A stretch of 64,000 nucleotides of DNA from Alphaproteobacteria bacterium. GTDB taxonomy: Bacteria; Pseudomonadota; Alphaproteobacteria; Rhizobiales; Methyloligellaceae. Below the pieces are notes generated by a model. The model saw only the letters and a list, made by a program, of their open reading frames with translations. It was not told where the DNA came from and made no database searches. Shown one piece after another: positions 37,734-46,405 of the stretch; the first letter of the stretch is position 1, and the number at the start of each line of letters is the position of its first letter. The translations under genes were made by a program, and so were the position numbers. The stretch is from NCBI GenBank assembly GCA_016869535.1, contig VGDX01000006.1, forward strand, positions 81,142 through 145,141. Direction: 5' to 3'.

Positions 37734-37759
37734 AGCCACGGCCTTGGCCGTGGCTTTTT
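37734..37759 (+). terminator. Intrinsic terminator after xoxJ
   Basis: AGCCACGGCC-TT-GGCCGTGGCT followed by TTTT forms a 10-bp stem (the two innermost pairs probably open as loop), 38 bp after the xoxJ stop. The rest of the 321-bp gap before xoxG shows no gene I can support; an AAGGA site lies just before the xoxG GTG. Confidence 0.85.
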
Positions 37760-38017
37760 CTTGGCGGCTGTGGCCTTTCCAAAGGTAGTCAAAATGCCGC
37801 ATCTCTAACCGTCTTCTTCGCCGGACTGCCTTTATGCGGTAAGACTCTCATTACGAAGCAGGCTTTTTCCAATGCAGTTTTCCATGACAAGGCCGGGCAG
37901 GAGAAGCAATATACGCGCGATGCCAGGCGCGGCCTCGAAAGCTGCCTCGTCCGGTGCTCACCGGTCTCAATCTGCATGGGCTCAACCAAGAACAGCAACT
38001 AGGGTAAGGAAACGAAC

Positions 38018-38572
38018 GTGCGCAACATCATCACGGCGATTTTTGCATTAGTCCTGGTCGGGGGATTGGGTGCGGTGGCATGGCATGCCAACGCTACCGA
38101 TGAACCCGCTAAGACCGAGGAAGCGGCCCCTGGCGCCGGCGGCGCAGGCGGCGACTGTTGCAAGCCCGGGGATGCGACCCCGCCGCTCGACCTCATCAAG
38201 GCCACGCCGAAAGGTGGTCTGCATAACCCCTACAACAGCGATGTCGCTGCGGTGGCCGAAGAGGGGCAAAAGCTTTACGGAACCTGCATCGGCTGCCATG
38301 GCGGCGGTGGCGGCGGCGGCATGTGCCCGCCACTCACCAACGATACCTGGGTCTATGGCGGAGACGACGACACGCTGTTTCGGCTAGTCGCGCTCGGCTC
38401 CGATGGTCTCCAGAAAGAGGGTTATAAGCGCGTGAAGAGCGAAATCGTCGTCGGTCCCATGCCGCCCTTCGGCGCCATCTACAAGACCTCGGATGATCTG
38501 TGGAAGGTGATCTCCTTCATCCGGACCAAGAATCCGAATTCGATGAAATTGGTAGATAAGCCGGCTCAATAG
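38018..38572 (+). CDS. xoxG: Cytochrome c XoxG, electron acceptor of XoxF
   Basis: This 184-aa exported monohaem cytochrome has the haem site C90-x-x-C93-H94 (GTCIGCHGG) and a likely axial methionine M148 in VVGPMPPFGAIY. The ending DDLWKVISFIRTKNP is typical of cytochrome cL-type proteins. An AAGGA site eight bases before supports the GTG start. The N-terminal linker is rich in Ala, Gly and Pro with an extra CC pair (C47-C48). Its place between xoxJ and the PQQ-associated genes supports the role of taking electrons from XoxF. Confidence 0.88.
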   Translation: MRNIITAIFALVLVGGLGAVAWHANATDEPAKTEEAAPGAGGAGGDCCKPGDATPPLDLIKATPKGGLHNPYNSDVAAVAEEGQKLYGTCIGCHGGGGGGGMCPPLTNDTWVYGGDDDTLFRLVALGSDGLQKEGYKRVKSEIVVGPMPPFGAIYKTSDDLWKVISFIRTKNPNSMKLVDKPAQ

Positions 38573-38593
38573 TACCGATCCACACAATGACCA

Positions 38594-38788
38594 TTTGCCA
38601 AAGGCCGCTAGGCAGCAAAAAACCTGGCGGCCCTTGGATTACAAATGGGTAAGACTTGGCAGAAAACCTGCCAGTGTCTGGATGGCGCCTTTCCGACCGC
38701 TTATATTCCGGGATGGTTGAGCGGTAGGCTTGCGGAAATTCTGAAAACCTACGTTCTCCGTTGTGCAGTGCGCATTGCCAAGCGGCAA
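38594..38788. promoter_or_regulatory. TGGCA/TGCCA motif cluster before the binding-protein gene
   Basis: The 263-bp gap contains TTTGCCAAA (38594-38602), a dyad TTGGCAG-N5-CTGCCAG (38656-38674), and TTGCC-N4-GGCAA (38775-38788). Written as TGGCA-N7-TGCCA, the middle dyad has the same arms and spacing as the one at 30812. This supports a shared regulator for the methanol island. Confidence 0.5.
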
Positions 38789-38835
38789 CATCTCTGAACA
38801 ATAGCCGCTGATTAGTGGAGTAGACGCCCCAGCCT

Positions 38836-40125
38836 ATGTCGAGTTTGTCCATCCTCACGTCGTGGAGCGGCTACAAGCGTATCACCGCAGCCGTTTTTTC
38901 CTTTCCCATCATATTTGCTTTAGCCGAGGCCGCTCCTGCCGCAGCCCCTGAGACTGAGGGGAAGGCGCCTGAAGCTGCGCCCGTCGCCAACACCGAGGAT
39001 CTTCAGACGACTCGCATCATCTATCTCGGCAAGCAATATGAGGAACCGCTGCCACTCTCTTACGCGGAAAAAATCATAACCGACAAAGGCATCCAGGGTG
39101 CCCGGCTGATGATCAAGGAAGTAAACCAGACCGGTAAATTTGCTGGCCATGCCTTCGAGTTGGTCGAGGCGATCATTCCGGCCGACGGCGACATCGTAGC
39201 CAAGGCCAAAGAGCTGCTTGCCGAAGGCGATACCTTCATTGTCGCCGATCTCGAGGCCGACGATCTTCTCTCCGTGGCCGATCTTCCCGAAGCCAAAAAC
39301 GCGCTCATCGTGAACATAAGGTCGAACGCCACAAAGCTCCGTCAGGAAGAATGCCGGCCCAATGTCTTCCACGTCATACCCGATTGGGCGATGCGAGCTG
39401 ATGCACTCGCTCAATATCTCATCTGGAAGAGTTGGCCGCGATGGTACGTGTTGCGGCGTGATGCGCCGGCTGACGAGGACTATTTCGCGCAAGTGAAGCG
39501 CGCAGCAACCCGATTCGGCGGTAAGGTAGTAGAGGACCAAGTCTATCGATTGCCGCCGGGAGCGCGGAACCTTGATTCAGGCCACCAGCAGGTTCAGACT
39601 CAAATCCCCATGGAAACGCAGGCAGCGCCGGACCATGACGTGCTCTGGGTCATCAATACCGAGGACGATTTCGGCGATTATCTGATGTACCGGACTCACT
39701 TGCCAAGGCCGGTCGTCGGGACGCAAGGCTTGCAGGCCACGGCCTGGGACCCATCTTACACGGAGTCAGGCGCCATGCGTTTTCAAAGGGCCATACTGCG
39801 CCAGGCTAACCGCGAGGCAACCGAACGGGACTACACTGGCTGGCTTGGTGTGCGAACGCTTACCGAATCGATCCTGAAATCCGATAAGACCACGCCGCAA
39901 GAGGTCAAGGCGTACATGCTCTCGCCGGACTTCAAATTAGAGGCCTCCAAAGGGCAAGCTCTGAGCTTCCGCGATTGGGACCACCAAATGCGCCAGCCGA
40001 TCATTCTTGGCGGAGGGACCCGGGTTCCGGTGTCGATTTCGCCGCAAGACGGCTTCCTCCATGAAATCAACCTCACTGACACCCTCGGCTTCGACAGGCC
40101 CGAGTCCAAATGCAAATTTCCTTAA
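38836..40125 (+). CDS. PQQ-dependent-catabolism-associated ABC-type binding protein
   Basis: This 429-aa exported protein belongs to the branched-chain-amino-acid-type binding fold found next to quinoprotein alcohol dehydrogenases. Recognisable parts are RIIYLGKQYEEPLPLS, DKGIQGARLMIKEVNQTGKF, NVFHVIPDWAMRADALAQYL, WDPSYTESGAMRFQ and the late RDWDHQMRQPIILGG and LGFDRPESKCKF. It is a companion of PQQ systems rather than a proven transporter; its ligand is unknown. It is co-directional with, and 21 bp before, the beta-propeller gene, and TGGCA motifs lie upstream. Confidence 0.85.
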   Translation: MSSLSILTSWSGYKRITAAVFSFPIIFALAEAAPAAAPETEGKAPEAAPVANTEDLQTTRIIYLGKQYEEPLPLSYAEKIITDKGIQGARLMIKEVNQTGKFAGHAFELVEAIIPADGDIVAKAKELLAEGDTFIVADLEADDLLSVADLPEAKNALIVNIRSNATKLRQEECRPNVFHVIPDWAMRADALAQYLIWKSWPRWYVLRRDAPADEDYFAQVKRAATRFGGKVVEDQVYRLPPGARNLDSGHQQVQTQIPMETQAAPDHDVLWVINTEDDFGDYLMYRTHLPRPVVGTQGLQATAWDPSYTESGAMRFQRAILRQANREATERDYTGWLGVRTLTESILKSDKTTPQEVKAYMLSPDFKLEASKGQALSFRDWDHQMRQPIILGGGTRVPVSISPQDGFLHEINLTDTLGFDRPESKCKFP

Positions 40126-40146
40126 ACCACGACCAACGGTAGACCC

Positions 40147-41151
40147 ATGAACAGCATGACTCTTTCGGCGGCCTTTGCCGTGACGCTTTTTTTCACGGTT
40201 TCTGCGCAGGCCGAGACCATCTATGTCTCCAACGAAAAGGACAACACCATCACGGTGCTTGACGGCGAAACTCTGGAGGTTATCAAGACCGTAAAGACTG
40301 AACGGCGACCGCGCGGCATAGTCCTCAGTCCCGACAATAAGGAGCTGTTCGTGGCCGCGGGCGACGGCGACATCATGGATGTCGTCGATACCAAGACGCT
40401 TGAAGTCACCCGCCAGCTCGAGTCGGGTCCCGATCCCGAGCTTATGGCTGTCGATTCGAAGGGTGACATTATCTACATCGCCAACGAAGACGATTCGATG
40501 GTGACTATCATGGACATCAAAAGCGGCGACGTCTTGAGCGAAATACCCGTCGGCGTTGAGCCGGAAGGTATGACTGTCAGTACTGACGACCGTTACACTG
40601 CGGCAACCTCGGAAAGCACGAGCATGGCGCATATCATCGACAACACCTCGATGAAGCTGGTCGGCAATATCTTGGTCGACAGTCGCCCTCGCGAGGCGAA
40701 ATTCACGGCGGACCAGAAGGAGCTCTGGGTTTCCTCGGAAATCGGCGGCACCATATCGGTGATCGATACCAGCGATTGGGAGAACCCCAAAAACTGGAAG
40801 ATCATCAATAAGATCGACTTCGAGGTGCCGGGTGTCCGTCCTGAGCAAATTCAGCCCGTCGGCATGGATTTCAGCAAAGACGGCAAACTGTTATTCACGC
40901 CGCTTGGTCCGTCCAACCGCGTCGCCGTCATCGACACCGCGACCAAGGAGGTCAAGGAGTACATCCTTGTAGGACAGCGACCTTGGCATGGCGAATTCAG
41001 CGCCGATGGGTCGAAATATTATGTCGCCAACGGTCTCACCAATGACATGACCATCATCGATGTGGCCACCCTGAAGGCCGTGAAATCTGTGCCGGTCGGA
41101 CGCCTCCCATGGGGCGTGGCGGTGAGTCCCGAGAAGACGACGCTTAAGTAA
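40147..41151 (+). CDS. PQQ-associated YncE-like beta-propeller protein
   Basis: This 334-aa exported protein has a signal peptide (cleavage near SAQA) and about seven beta-propeller blades with the repeated pattern of TI-x-V-x-D-x-x-T followed by a PRG or PEG turn (IYVSNEKDNTITVLDGETLEV, PVGVEPEGMTVS, VGQRPWHGEFSADGSKYYV, VGRLPWGVAVSP). Such proteins accompany PQQ dehydrogenases in methylotrophs and have no known catalytic role. Its end overlaps the convergent LysR gene by eight bases. Confidence 0.87.
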   Translation: MNSMTLSAAFAVTLFFTVSAQAETIYVSNEKDNTITVLDGETLEVIKTVKTERRPRGIVLSPDNKELFVAAGDGDIMDVVDTKTLEVTRQLESGPDPELMAVDSKGDIIYIANEDDSMVTIMDIKSGDVLSEIPVGVEPEGMTVSTDDRYTAATSESTSMAHIIDNTSMKLVGNILVDSRPREAKFTADQKELWVSSEIGGTISVIDTSDWENPKNWKIINKIDFEVPGVRPEQIQPVGMDFSKDGKLLFTPLGPSNRVAVIDTATKEVKEYILVGQRPWHGEFSADGSKYYVANGLTNDMTIIDVATLKAVKSVPVGRLPWGVAVSPEKTTLK

Positions 41152-42106
41152 GGCGGCCGCGAGCACGAGATCTGCTCCCCCGGGCTGTCAGTTGCTCTTG
41201 GGCCTGAGGCCAATCCGCCTTCAGGATCGGCACGAGTTGCTTGGCTTCGCTCACCAGGGCATGGATCAGCGGGGTCAGGGGATTGCGCTGTGGCACGACG
41301 AGGCCGATGGAATGCGTCACCTTGGGCTCGACGATAGGGATGGCGCGCACCTTCTCGGTGAGGCCGAGTACGTCGGCGAGCTTTGCGGGCATCACCGACA
41401 CCCAGCGCCCGGTGCGTACATGGGCGAACAGTACCACGATCGAATCCGATTCGAGCGTCGGCGCCACCTCAGCGCCGGCTTCCCGCAGCAGACCCTCGAT
41501 GATGCGCCGGTTCTGCATGTCCGGCGTGAGCAGGCAGAGAGGCACCTTGCCGACTTCAGCCCAGGTGACCTGATCGCGCTTACCGAGCGGGCTGTCGGCT
41601 GAAGCGAGCAGACGATATTCCTCGCTGTAAAGGGGCACGGTCTGCACGCGTCCCAGAGGCTCGTTGTCGAGATAGGTAAGCCCGGCATCGACCTCTAAAT
41701 TCTCCAGCATCCCCAGGACTTCGATCGAATTGCGTGACAGGATGGTGAAACTGACGTCGGGATGCTGCGCCCGGTAGGGCGTGGTGATCATGGCGCACAT
41801 GGCGAGCGCTGTAGGGATGGCGGCGATGCGGATATGGCCGGAGAGACCGTGCTTCAACGCGTCGATCTCCTGGCGCATGGCCCGCGTATCACCGATGATG
41901 CGGCGCGCCCAGTCGAGTACGCGTTCGCCCTCGGGCGTGAAGCCCTGAAAGCGAGAGCCCCGCTGCACCAGAAGTACGCCGAGCATGTCCTCGAGCTGTT
42001 TGATGGCGGCCGAGAAGGTCGGCTGGCTCACCCCGCAGGCCTCTGCCGCATGGCCGAAATGCCGCTCTCGGGACAGCGCGATGATATATTCGAGCTTATC
42101 AATCAT
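41144..42106 (-). CDS. LysR-family transcriptional regulator
   Basis: This 320-aa protein has a LysR HTH (LEYIIALSRERHFGHAAEACGVSQPTFSAAIKQLE region) and a two-lobed effector domain (GHIRIAAIPTALAMCAMI). The N-terminal sequence resembles the regulators found next to NAD-linked formate dehydrogenase operons, but that operon is not in the window. Formate is the end product of methanol oxidation, so control of a formate gene elsewhere is a reasonable inference. The ATG at 42106 begins the conserved region; an upstream start would add 30 residues. Nothing divergent is adjacent. Confidence 0.85.
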   Translation of the reverse strand: MIDKLEYIIALSRERHFGHAAEACGVSQPTFSAAIKQLEDMLGVLLVQRGSRFQGFTPEGERVLDWARRIIGDTRAMRQEIDALKHGLSGHIRIAAIPTALAMCAMITTPYRAQHPDVSFTILSRNSIEVLGMLENLEVDAGLTYLDNEPLGRVQTVPLYSEEYRLLASADSPLGKRDQVTWAEVGKVPLCLLTPDMQNRRIIEGLLREAGAEVAPTLESDSIVVLFAHVRTGRWVSVMPAKLADVLGLTEKVRAIPIVEPKVTHSIGLVVPQRNPLTPLIHALVSEAKQLVPILKADWPQAQEQLTARGSRSRARGRLT

Positions 42107-42217
42107 AGGGTTATGAGACGGTACGGCTTCCGGCAGCCTTGCCAATTCCGGCATGATTGTGGGCCGGTCGCGCCTTTGCATCAACCACGAAGGCAAAGGG
42201 AGGCAGGGCCCTAGTAA

Positions 42218-42769
42218 TCAATGGCCGTCGTGGGTTTTCGGGGCGCTATCTACGAGGCTCCGATATTGCTCGGGGGTGAGCTCCGGCAGCTTCCGCAGGA
42301 ATGCTACGACATCCCACAGAACGTCGTCGTCGTGCGTCAGTCCCCAGGCCGGCATACCCGTCAGCTTGATCCCGTGTTTTATCACCCAGAACTGCTCCGC
42401 CGGAGAGAGTTTACTTCCGCGCTTGAGATCGGGCGCTCGTGGATAGAGGCCACGGGCGATCTCGGTCCGTTTCATGCCCGGAGCGAGATGGCAGAGACTG
42501 CACATCTCCGCGTATTGCCCGGCGCCGGAAGTAATGCGCTTGGGATCGGCAAGGTCGTCCGGGACGACAATGCCGGTAGCGCGGACGGCGATCGATCGCT
42601 CCCGCGCTGTCTCCAGCAGCCAATACATGGCGTTGCCGTGCGGTACGTCCGCCGCGACGTTGAAGAGGCCGCCATAAAGCGCCGCGCCACCAATAACGCT
42701 TAGCACTATAACGCCCACAGCTATGGCGATCAGCCAAGTTCTTGTCTTGAAATCTGGCAGATCAGACAT
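42218..42769 (-). CDS. Membrane-anchored cytochrome c
   Basis: This 183-aa protein has one N-terminal membrane helix (residues about 11-33) and a periplasmic cytochrome domain with C90-x-x-C93-H94 (EMCSLCHLAPG). The segment TGMPAWGLTHDDDVLWDVVAFLRKLP supplies a likely axial methionine in GMPAWG. It is the last gene of the copper operon, 13 bp after the Met-rich protein, and may pass electrons to or from the multicopper oxidase. GGGAGG lies just upstream of the chosen ATG; a GTG at 42781 is the alternative. Confidence 0.85.
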   Translation of the reverse strand: MSDLPDFKTRTWLIAIAVGVIVLSVIGGAALYGGLFNVAADVPHGNAMYWLLETARERSIAVRATGIVVPDDLADPKRITSGAGQYAEMCSLCHLAPGMKRTEIARGLYPRAPDLKRGSKLSPAEQFWVIKHGIKLTGMPAWGLTHDDDVLWDVVAFLRKLPELTPEQYRSLVDSAPKTHDGH

Positions 42770-42782
42770 GGCCTCCCTCACA

Positions 42783-43040
42783 CTATTTCTCGATCTCCTC
42801 CATCGCCTTGTGCATGTGAGTCATGCAGGCGTCGGTGTCCTTCTTGGCCATCATCTCTTCGGCCATGTCCATCTCTTTCATGGCCATGGTCTTGGACTCG
42901 CCATCAGTCATCGCCTGGATGTCGGCGTGCATGGCGTGAATGGCGGTCTCGCTGCATTCCATCTGATGATCTTCATGGGCGAGGGCAGGCGTCGCGAGGA
43001 CTCCACAGAGGAGGGTAGCGGTGAGTGATGGCTTAAGCAT
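42783..43040 (-). CDS. Small exported Met/His-rich protein, possibly metal-binding
   Basis: This 85-aa protein has a clear signal peptide (cleavage after ATPALA). The mature part is helical and rich in methionine, histidine and acidic residues (HEDHQMECSETAIHAMHADI, EMDMAEEMMAKKD, CMTHMHKAMEEIEK) with two cysteines. Met and His clusters of this kind bind Cu(I)/Cu(II) in other exported proteins. I do not recognise the family. Its place between a multicopper oxidase and a cytochrome c gene supports a copper chaperone or buffer role, which is inference. Confidence 0.75.
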   Translation of the reverse strand: MLKPSLTATLLCGVLATPALAHEDHQMECSETAIHAMHADIQAMTDGESKTMAMKEMDMAEEMMAKKDTDACMTHMHKAMEEIEK

Positions 43041-43064
43041 GGCGTTTCTCCCTTCGAGTTTTGT

Positions 43065-44438
43065 CTAATGATGTTCATGGCCTGACGGTGTAGGCGGCGG
43101 TTCGCGCGACGGCGCGGGCTTGGTCTCATGCCGGTGCGGTTCACCCGCGTCACCGGCCTCCACCGCAAAGGCGACCGTACCCGGCGGATGCTTGTACCAG
43201 CCGGGATCGGTGTAATCGCCTGGCGCCAGGCCTTCGCGCACCTTCATGACCGTGAACATGCCGCCCATCTCGATCGGTCCGAACGGACCGGTCCCGGACA
43301 TCATCGGCAGCGTGTTGTCGGGAAGCGGCATCTTCATGGATCCCATCTCAGCCATGCCGTCCGTGCCCATGGCCATGGCGCCCGGCGTCGCGTGATCGAG
43401 CGCCTGGCGTAATGCAGCCTGCCTCATGCCGATGAAATTCTTCACCGTATGACCCATGGCGTTCATGGTGTGGTGCGATTTGTGGCAATGGAACGCCCAA
43501 TCGCCCGGCGCATCGGCGAGGAAATCGATGGCGCGGACAGTTCCAACCGGCACATCCACTGTCGCTTCGGGCCATTGTGCGCTTTCCGGCACCCAGCCAC
43601 CGTCGGTGCAGCTCACCGCGAAATGGTGGCCGTGCACATGGATTGGATGGTTGGTCATGGTGAGATTGGCGACCCTGACGCGCACACGTTCATTGAGACC
43701 GACCGGCATCACATCGATGCCCGGAAACACCCGCGCGTTGAACGTCCAAATATTAAAGTCGGTCATCTCGGTGACCTGCGGCAGCGACGTTCCGGGATCG
43801 AAACGGTAGGAGCTCAGGATAATGGCGAAGTCGCGATCCACGCGCCGGAAGTTCGGATCTTTGGGATGGATCACGAAGGACCCCATCATGCCCATAGCCA
43901 TTTGCACCATCTCGTCTGAATGCGGGTGGTACATGAAACTGCCGCTCTTTTTGAGCAGGAACTCGTAGACGAAGGTCTTGCCCACCGGGATATGCGGCTG
44001 CGTCAATCCACCGACGCCATCCATGCCGTTCGGCACCAGCATGCCGTGCCAATGTACGGAGGTGTGCTCGGGCAGACGGTTGGTGACGTAAATGCGGACT
44101 TTGTCCCCTTCGACTGCCTCGATGGTGGGGCCGGGCGTCTGGCCGTTATAGCCCCAGAGCCGTGCGATCATGCCCGGCGCAATCTCGCGCTCGACCTCCT
44201 CGGCGACGAGGTGAAATTCCTTCCAGTCGCCGTTCATGCGCCAGGGCAGCGTCCAGCCGTTCAGCGTCACCACCGGCTGATAATGCTGACCACTCGCGGG
44301 CGGCACCGGGGCCTGCATGGACGGTGAAGAGTAGCTCGGCGCTTCAGGGATGGCGGCGGCTTGCGCGCGGCCGCTGACCGCCGTGGCGCCGACCAGCGCC
44401 ACGGCTGAACCCGCGAGAAAATTCCGTCGAGATAACAT
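43065..44438 (-). CDS. Multicopper oxidase, CopA/copper-tolerance type
   Basis: This 457-aa protein has a Tat signal (MLSRRNFLAGSAVALVG) and three cupredoxin domains. All four copper motifs are present: SVHWHGM, MYHPHSDEM, HPIHVHGHHF and FHCHKSHHTM with the type 1 copper cysteine and the trinuclear-site histidines. A Met-rich stretch near residue 345-385 (AMAMGTDGMAEMGSMKM) and a His-rich end (GHEHH) suggest Cu(I) oxidation. The ATG at 44438 is chosen because AAGGA lies eight bases upstream; earlier ATGs lie too close to that site. Confidence 0.9.
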   Translation of the reverse strand: MLSRRNFLAGSAVALVGATAVSGRAQAAAIPEAPSYSSPSMQAPVPPASGQHYQPVVTLNGWTLPWRMNGDWKEFHLVAEEVEREIAPGMIARLWGYNGQTPGPTIEAVEGDKVRIYVTNRLPEHTSVHWHGMLVPNGMDGVGGLTQPHIPVGKTFVYEFLLKKSGSFMYHPHSDEMVQMAMGMMGSFVIHPKDPNFRRVDRDFAIILSSYRFDPGTSLPQVTEMTDFNIWTFNARVFPGIDVMPVGLNERVRVRVANLTMTNHPIHVHGHHFAVSCTDGGWVPESAQWPEATVDVPVGTVRAIDFLADAPGDWAFHCHKSHHTMNAMGHTVKNFIGMRQAALRQALDHATPGAMAMGTDGMAEMGSMKMPLPDNTLPMMSGTGPFGPIEMGGMFTVMKVREGLAPGDYTDPGWYKHPPGTVAFAVEAGDAGEPHRHETKPAPSREPPPTPSGHEHH

Positions 44439-44455
44439 GGGGCGCATCCTTTCGT

Positions 44456-45883
44456 TCAATGACTACGTATCGTCCCGCCGCCGATATCTGCGGCGAGCAT
44501 GGTGCTGAGTTCATTGTTGAGACTGCCGCCGCCAAGCACGACGGCGCTGAGATCGGTATAAGCAAGCCAGAAATTGCGCCGCGCCTCGATGCTCGCCACT
44601 TTGGCCGCCGCGGTGGCGCGCGTGGTTTCGAGCAGGGTGAAGGCATCGACCTGCATCGCGTTATATTGCAGCTCGGTCTCCGCCGAGATGGTCTCGCGCA
44701 ACGGCAATACCTCGCTCTCATATTTCGCGACGATGGCGCGCGCCGCGCTGTAGGCGCCATAGGCCTCACGCGCTTCGGAGCGGGCATTCACCGCCTTTTC
44801 CGCCAGCATGTTCAACGCCTCGAAATATCGCTGCTCGGCCTCGCGCACGCGCGCCCTGCCGAAATCGTAAAGCGGCACCTCGAACACGATGTCGAAACCC
44901 CCACCATTGGCGCGCCGTTCCCCTTTGTCCTTCTGCGTCTTGGAGATGCCGCCGGCGTCCAGCACGTTGATGAAGCGTGTGTGGCGCGTGAGCCCGTAGG
45001 ACCGCGCCAAGGCTTCCACTTCGAGCTTGGCGATGGCGAGTTCGACCCGCCGGTCCATGGCTTCCTGCTCCACAGAGGCAAGGTTTCGCGATTGGCGGGG
45101 CAAGGGTGGCAGGCTGCTTGGCAACAAGCGACCGAGGTCGGTGCCCCACAGACCCATGAGCCTGGTGAGGCGCTCCTGCGTCGCGGTTGCGTTCTGATGT
45201 GCCGCCGTGAGTTGCGCCGCCATCTCGGTGGCGAACACCTGATGCCGCGCCTGGTCGAGCCGGTTCAGCGCACCGGTCTCTTTCAACTGCCCGGCTAGTT
45301 CGGCGGACGCGTCGGCGTTAGCCTTGGTGGCAGTTAATGTTACCAGGATCTGCCGCGCCGCCACGGCACGGGTATAGGCCCTACGCGTCTCGGCCGCGAG
45401 GCGCAAGGTTTCCTCGGCGGCTTGTAGCTGGGCCTGCTCGAAGCGAACTCCGGCGATCTTCGATCGCGACGGCCACACCGCAAGCGCCAGGATCGATCCG
45501 ATGATCTTGCGCTCGATATCGAGCTCGACCGAGTCCGACACATATTCGAATGAGAAGGCCGGAAGCGGCGGCCGGCTCATCTGCACGGTAATGGCTTCCG
45601 CCACACCGAGCCGGTTATAGGCGGCTTGTAGACCCGGATTGTTAAGCAACGCGATCTGCACCGCCGCGTCGGCGGTAAGAGGCGCCTGCAGCAGGCGCGA
45701 GACCTTGGCTTGCGCGTGTTGGGCGTCGGCGCTTGAGCTGACGCGCACCACGTCCTTGTTGAGGCTCTGGCCTGCGACCAGCGCCACCATGCCCATCCCC
45801 CCATCGGGGGATAAGCTCTTGCAAGCGGTGAGCAGTGCAGCAACCGCGAAAGCGGCGGCGCACGCCCGGATTTTCGAGAACAT
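44456..45883 (-). CDS. TolC-family outer-membrane efflux lipoprotein
   Basis: This 475-aa protein has a lipoprotein signal (AALLTACKS, lipidated cysteine at 21). Two copies of the outer-membrane-efflux helical hairpin follow, with the repeat marker LLNNPGLQAAYNRLGVAEA in the first and VEVPLYDFGRARVREAEQRY-like sequence in the second. It is the likely export channel of a copper system with the oxidase downstream. No inner-membrane RND pump or adaptor is encoded nearby, so it must pair with proteins from elsewhere or act without them. Confidence 0.87.
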   Translation of the reverse strand: MFSKIRACAAAFAVAALLTACKSLSPDGGMGMVALVAGQSLNKDVVRVSSSADAQHAQAKVSRLLQAPLTADAAVQIALLNNPGLQAAYNRLGVAEAITVQMSRPPLPAFSFEYVSDSVELDIERKIIGSILALAVWPSRSKIAGVRFEQAQLQAAEETLRLAAETRRAYTRAVAARQILVTLTATKANADASAELAGQLKETGALNRLDQARHQVFATEMAAQLTAAHQNATATQERLTRLMGLWGTDLGRLLPSSLPPLPRQSRNLASVEQEAMDRRVELAIAKLEVEALARSYGLTRHTRFINVLDAGGISKTQKDKGERRANGGGFDIVFEVPLYDFGRARVREAEQRYFEALNMLAEKAVNARSEAREAYGAYSAARAIVAKYESEVLPLRETISAETELQYNAMQVDAFTLLETTRATAAAKVASIEARRNFWLAYTDLSAVVLGGGSLNNELSTMLAADIGGGTIRSH

Positions 45884-45948
45884 GGCTCATCCCTCGTCTG
45901 TCGTTGACAGGGCTTGGCACCGGGACGAAGGGTCCCCGCCCAAGCGGC

Positions 45949-46356
45949 TCAGACGAAGAGGATGGAGATCGGAGGTCGGTCGAGACGATCCAGGATAAGG
46001 TTGAGGGGATAAGGTTCGGCGGAAGGATCATGCGCCGAACGCAAGCCGTTCGCGACGACAGCATCACCATTGGGCGTGATGGCGCTTAGGCAGAACAGCC
46101 CGCAGCAGGTCATCTGCTGGTCAGGGGCTGGAACAGTTTCGTCGCTCGTAGGCTGAACATGGCCGGCATGATGCGAACCGTCGTGACGCTTTGCTTTGCC
46201 GTGATTGACCGTGTCGGCCATCGACAAGCAGTGAGCAGTGTTCTCGCCGTGCCCAAAAGCGAGCAGGGCAGGGGGCGCGACAAGGCACAAAGCGGCGAAA
46301 GCGGCGAACGCAATTGCCAGCCTGAAGCGAAGCCCGGTCGAAAGCGCGGTCAGCAT
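45949..46356 (-). CDS. Exported Cys/His-rich protein, first gene of the copper operon
   Basis: This 135-aa protein starts with a hydrophobic segment (LAIAFAAFAALCLVAPPALLAF). A mature region with several histidines (HGENTAHC, HDGSHHAGH) and a CCGLFC cysteine cluster follows. The layout resembles short copper-responsive exported proteins of the DUF2946 kind, though I am not certain of the family. GAGGGA precedes the ATG at 46356; an earlier start at 46494 would add 46 residues without a signal peptide. It leads the TolC, oxidase, Met-rich protein and cytochrome genes. Confidence 0.6.
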   Translation of the reverse strand: MLTALSTGLRFRLAIAFAAFAALCLVAPPALLAFGHGENTAHCLSMADTVNHGKAKRHDGSHHAGHVQPTSDETVPAPDQQMTCCGLFCLSAITPNGDAVVANGLRSAHDPSAEPYPLNLILDRLDRPPISILFV

Positions 46357-46405
46357 GGGTCCCTCAAAGGAGAAGTCTAACCAAATTCCGGCTTCGCAAC
46401 AATGC

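Noticed and set aside
37789..37998. Minus-strand short frame between xoxJ and xoxG
   Set aside because: No ribosome-binding site or family resemblance, and it covers the upstream region of xoxG.
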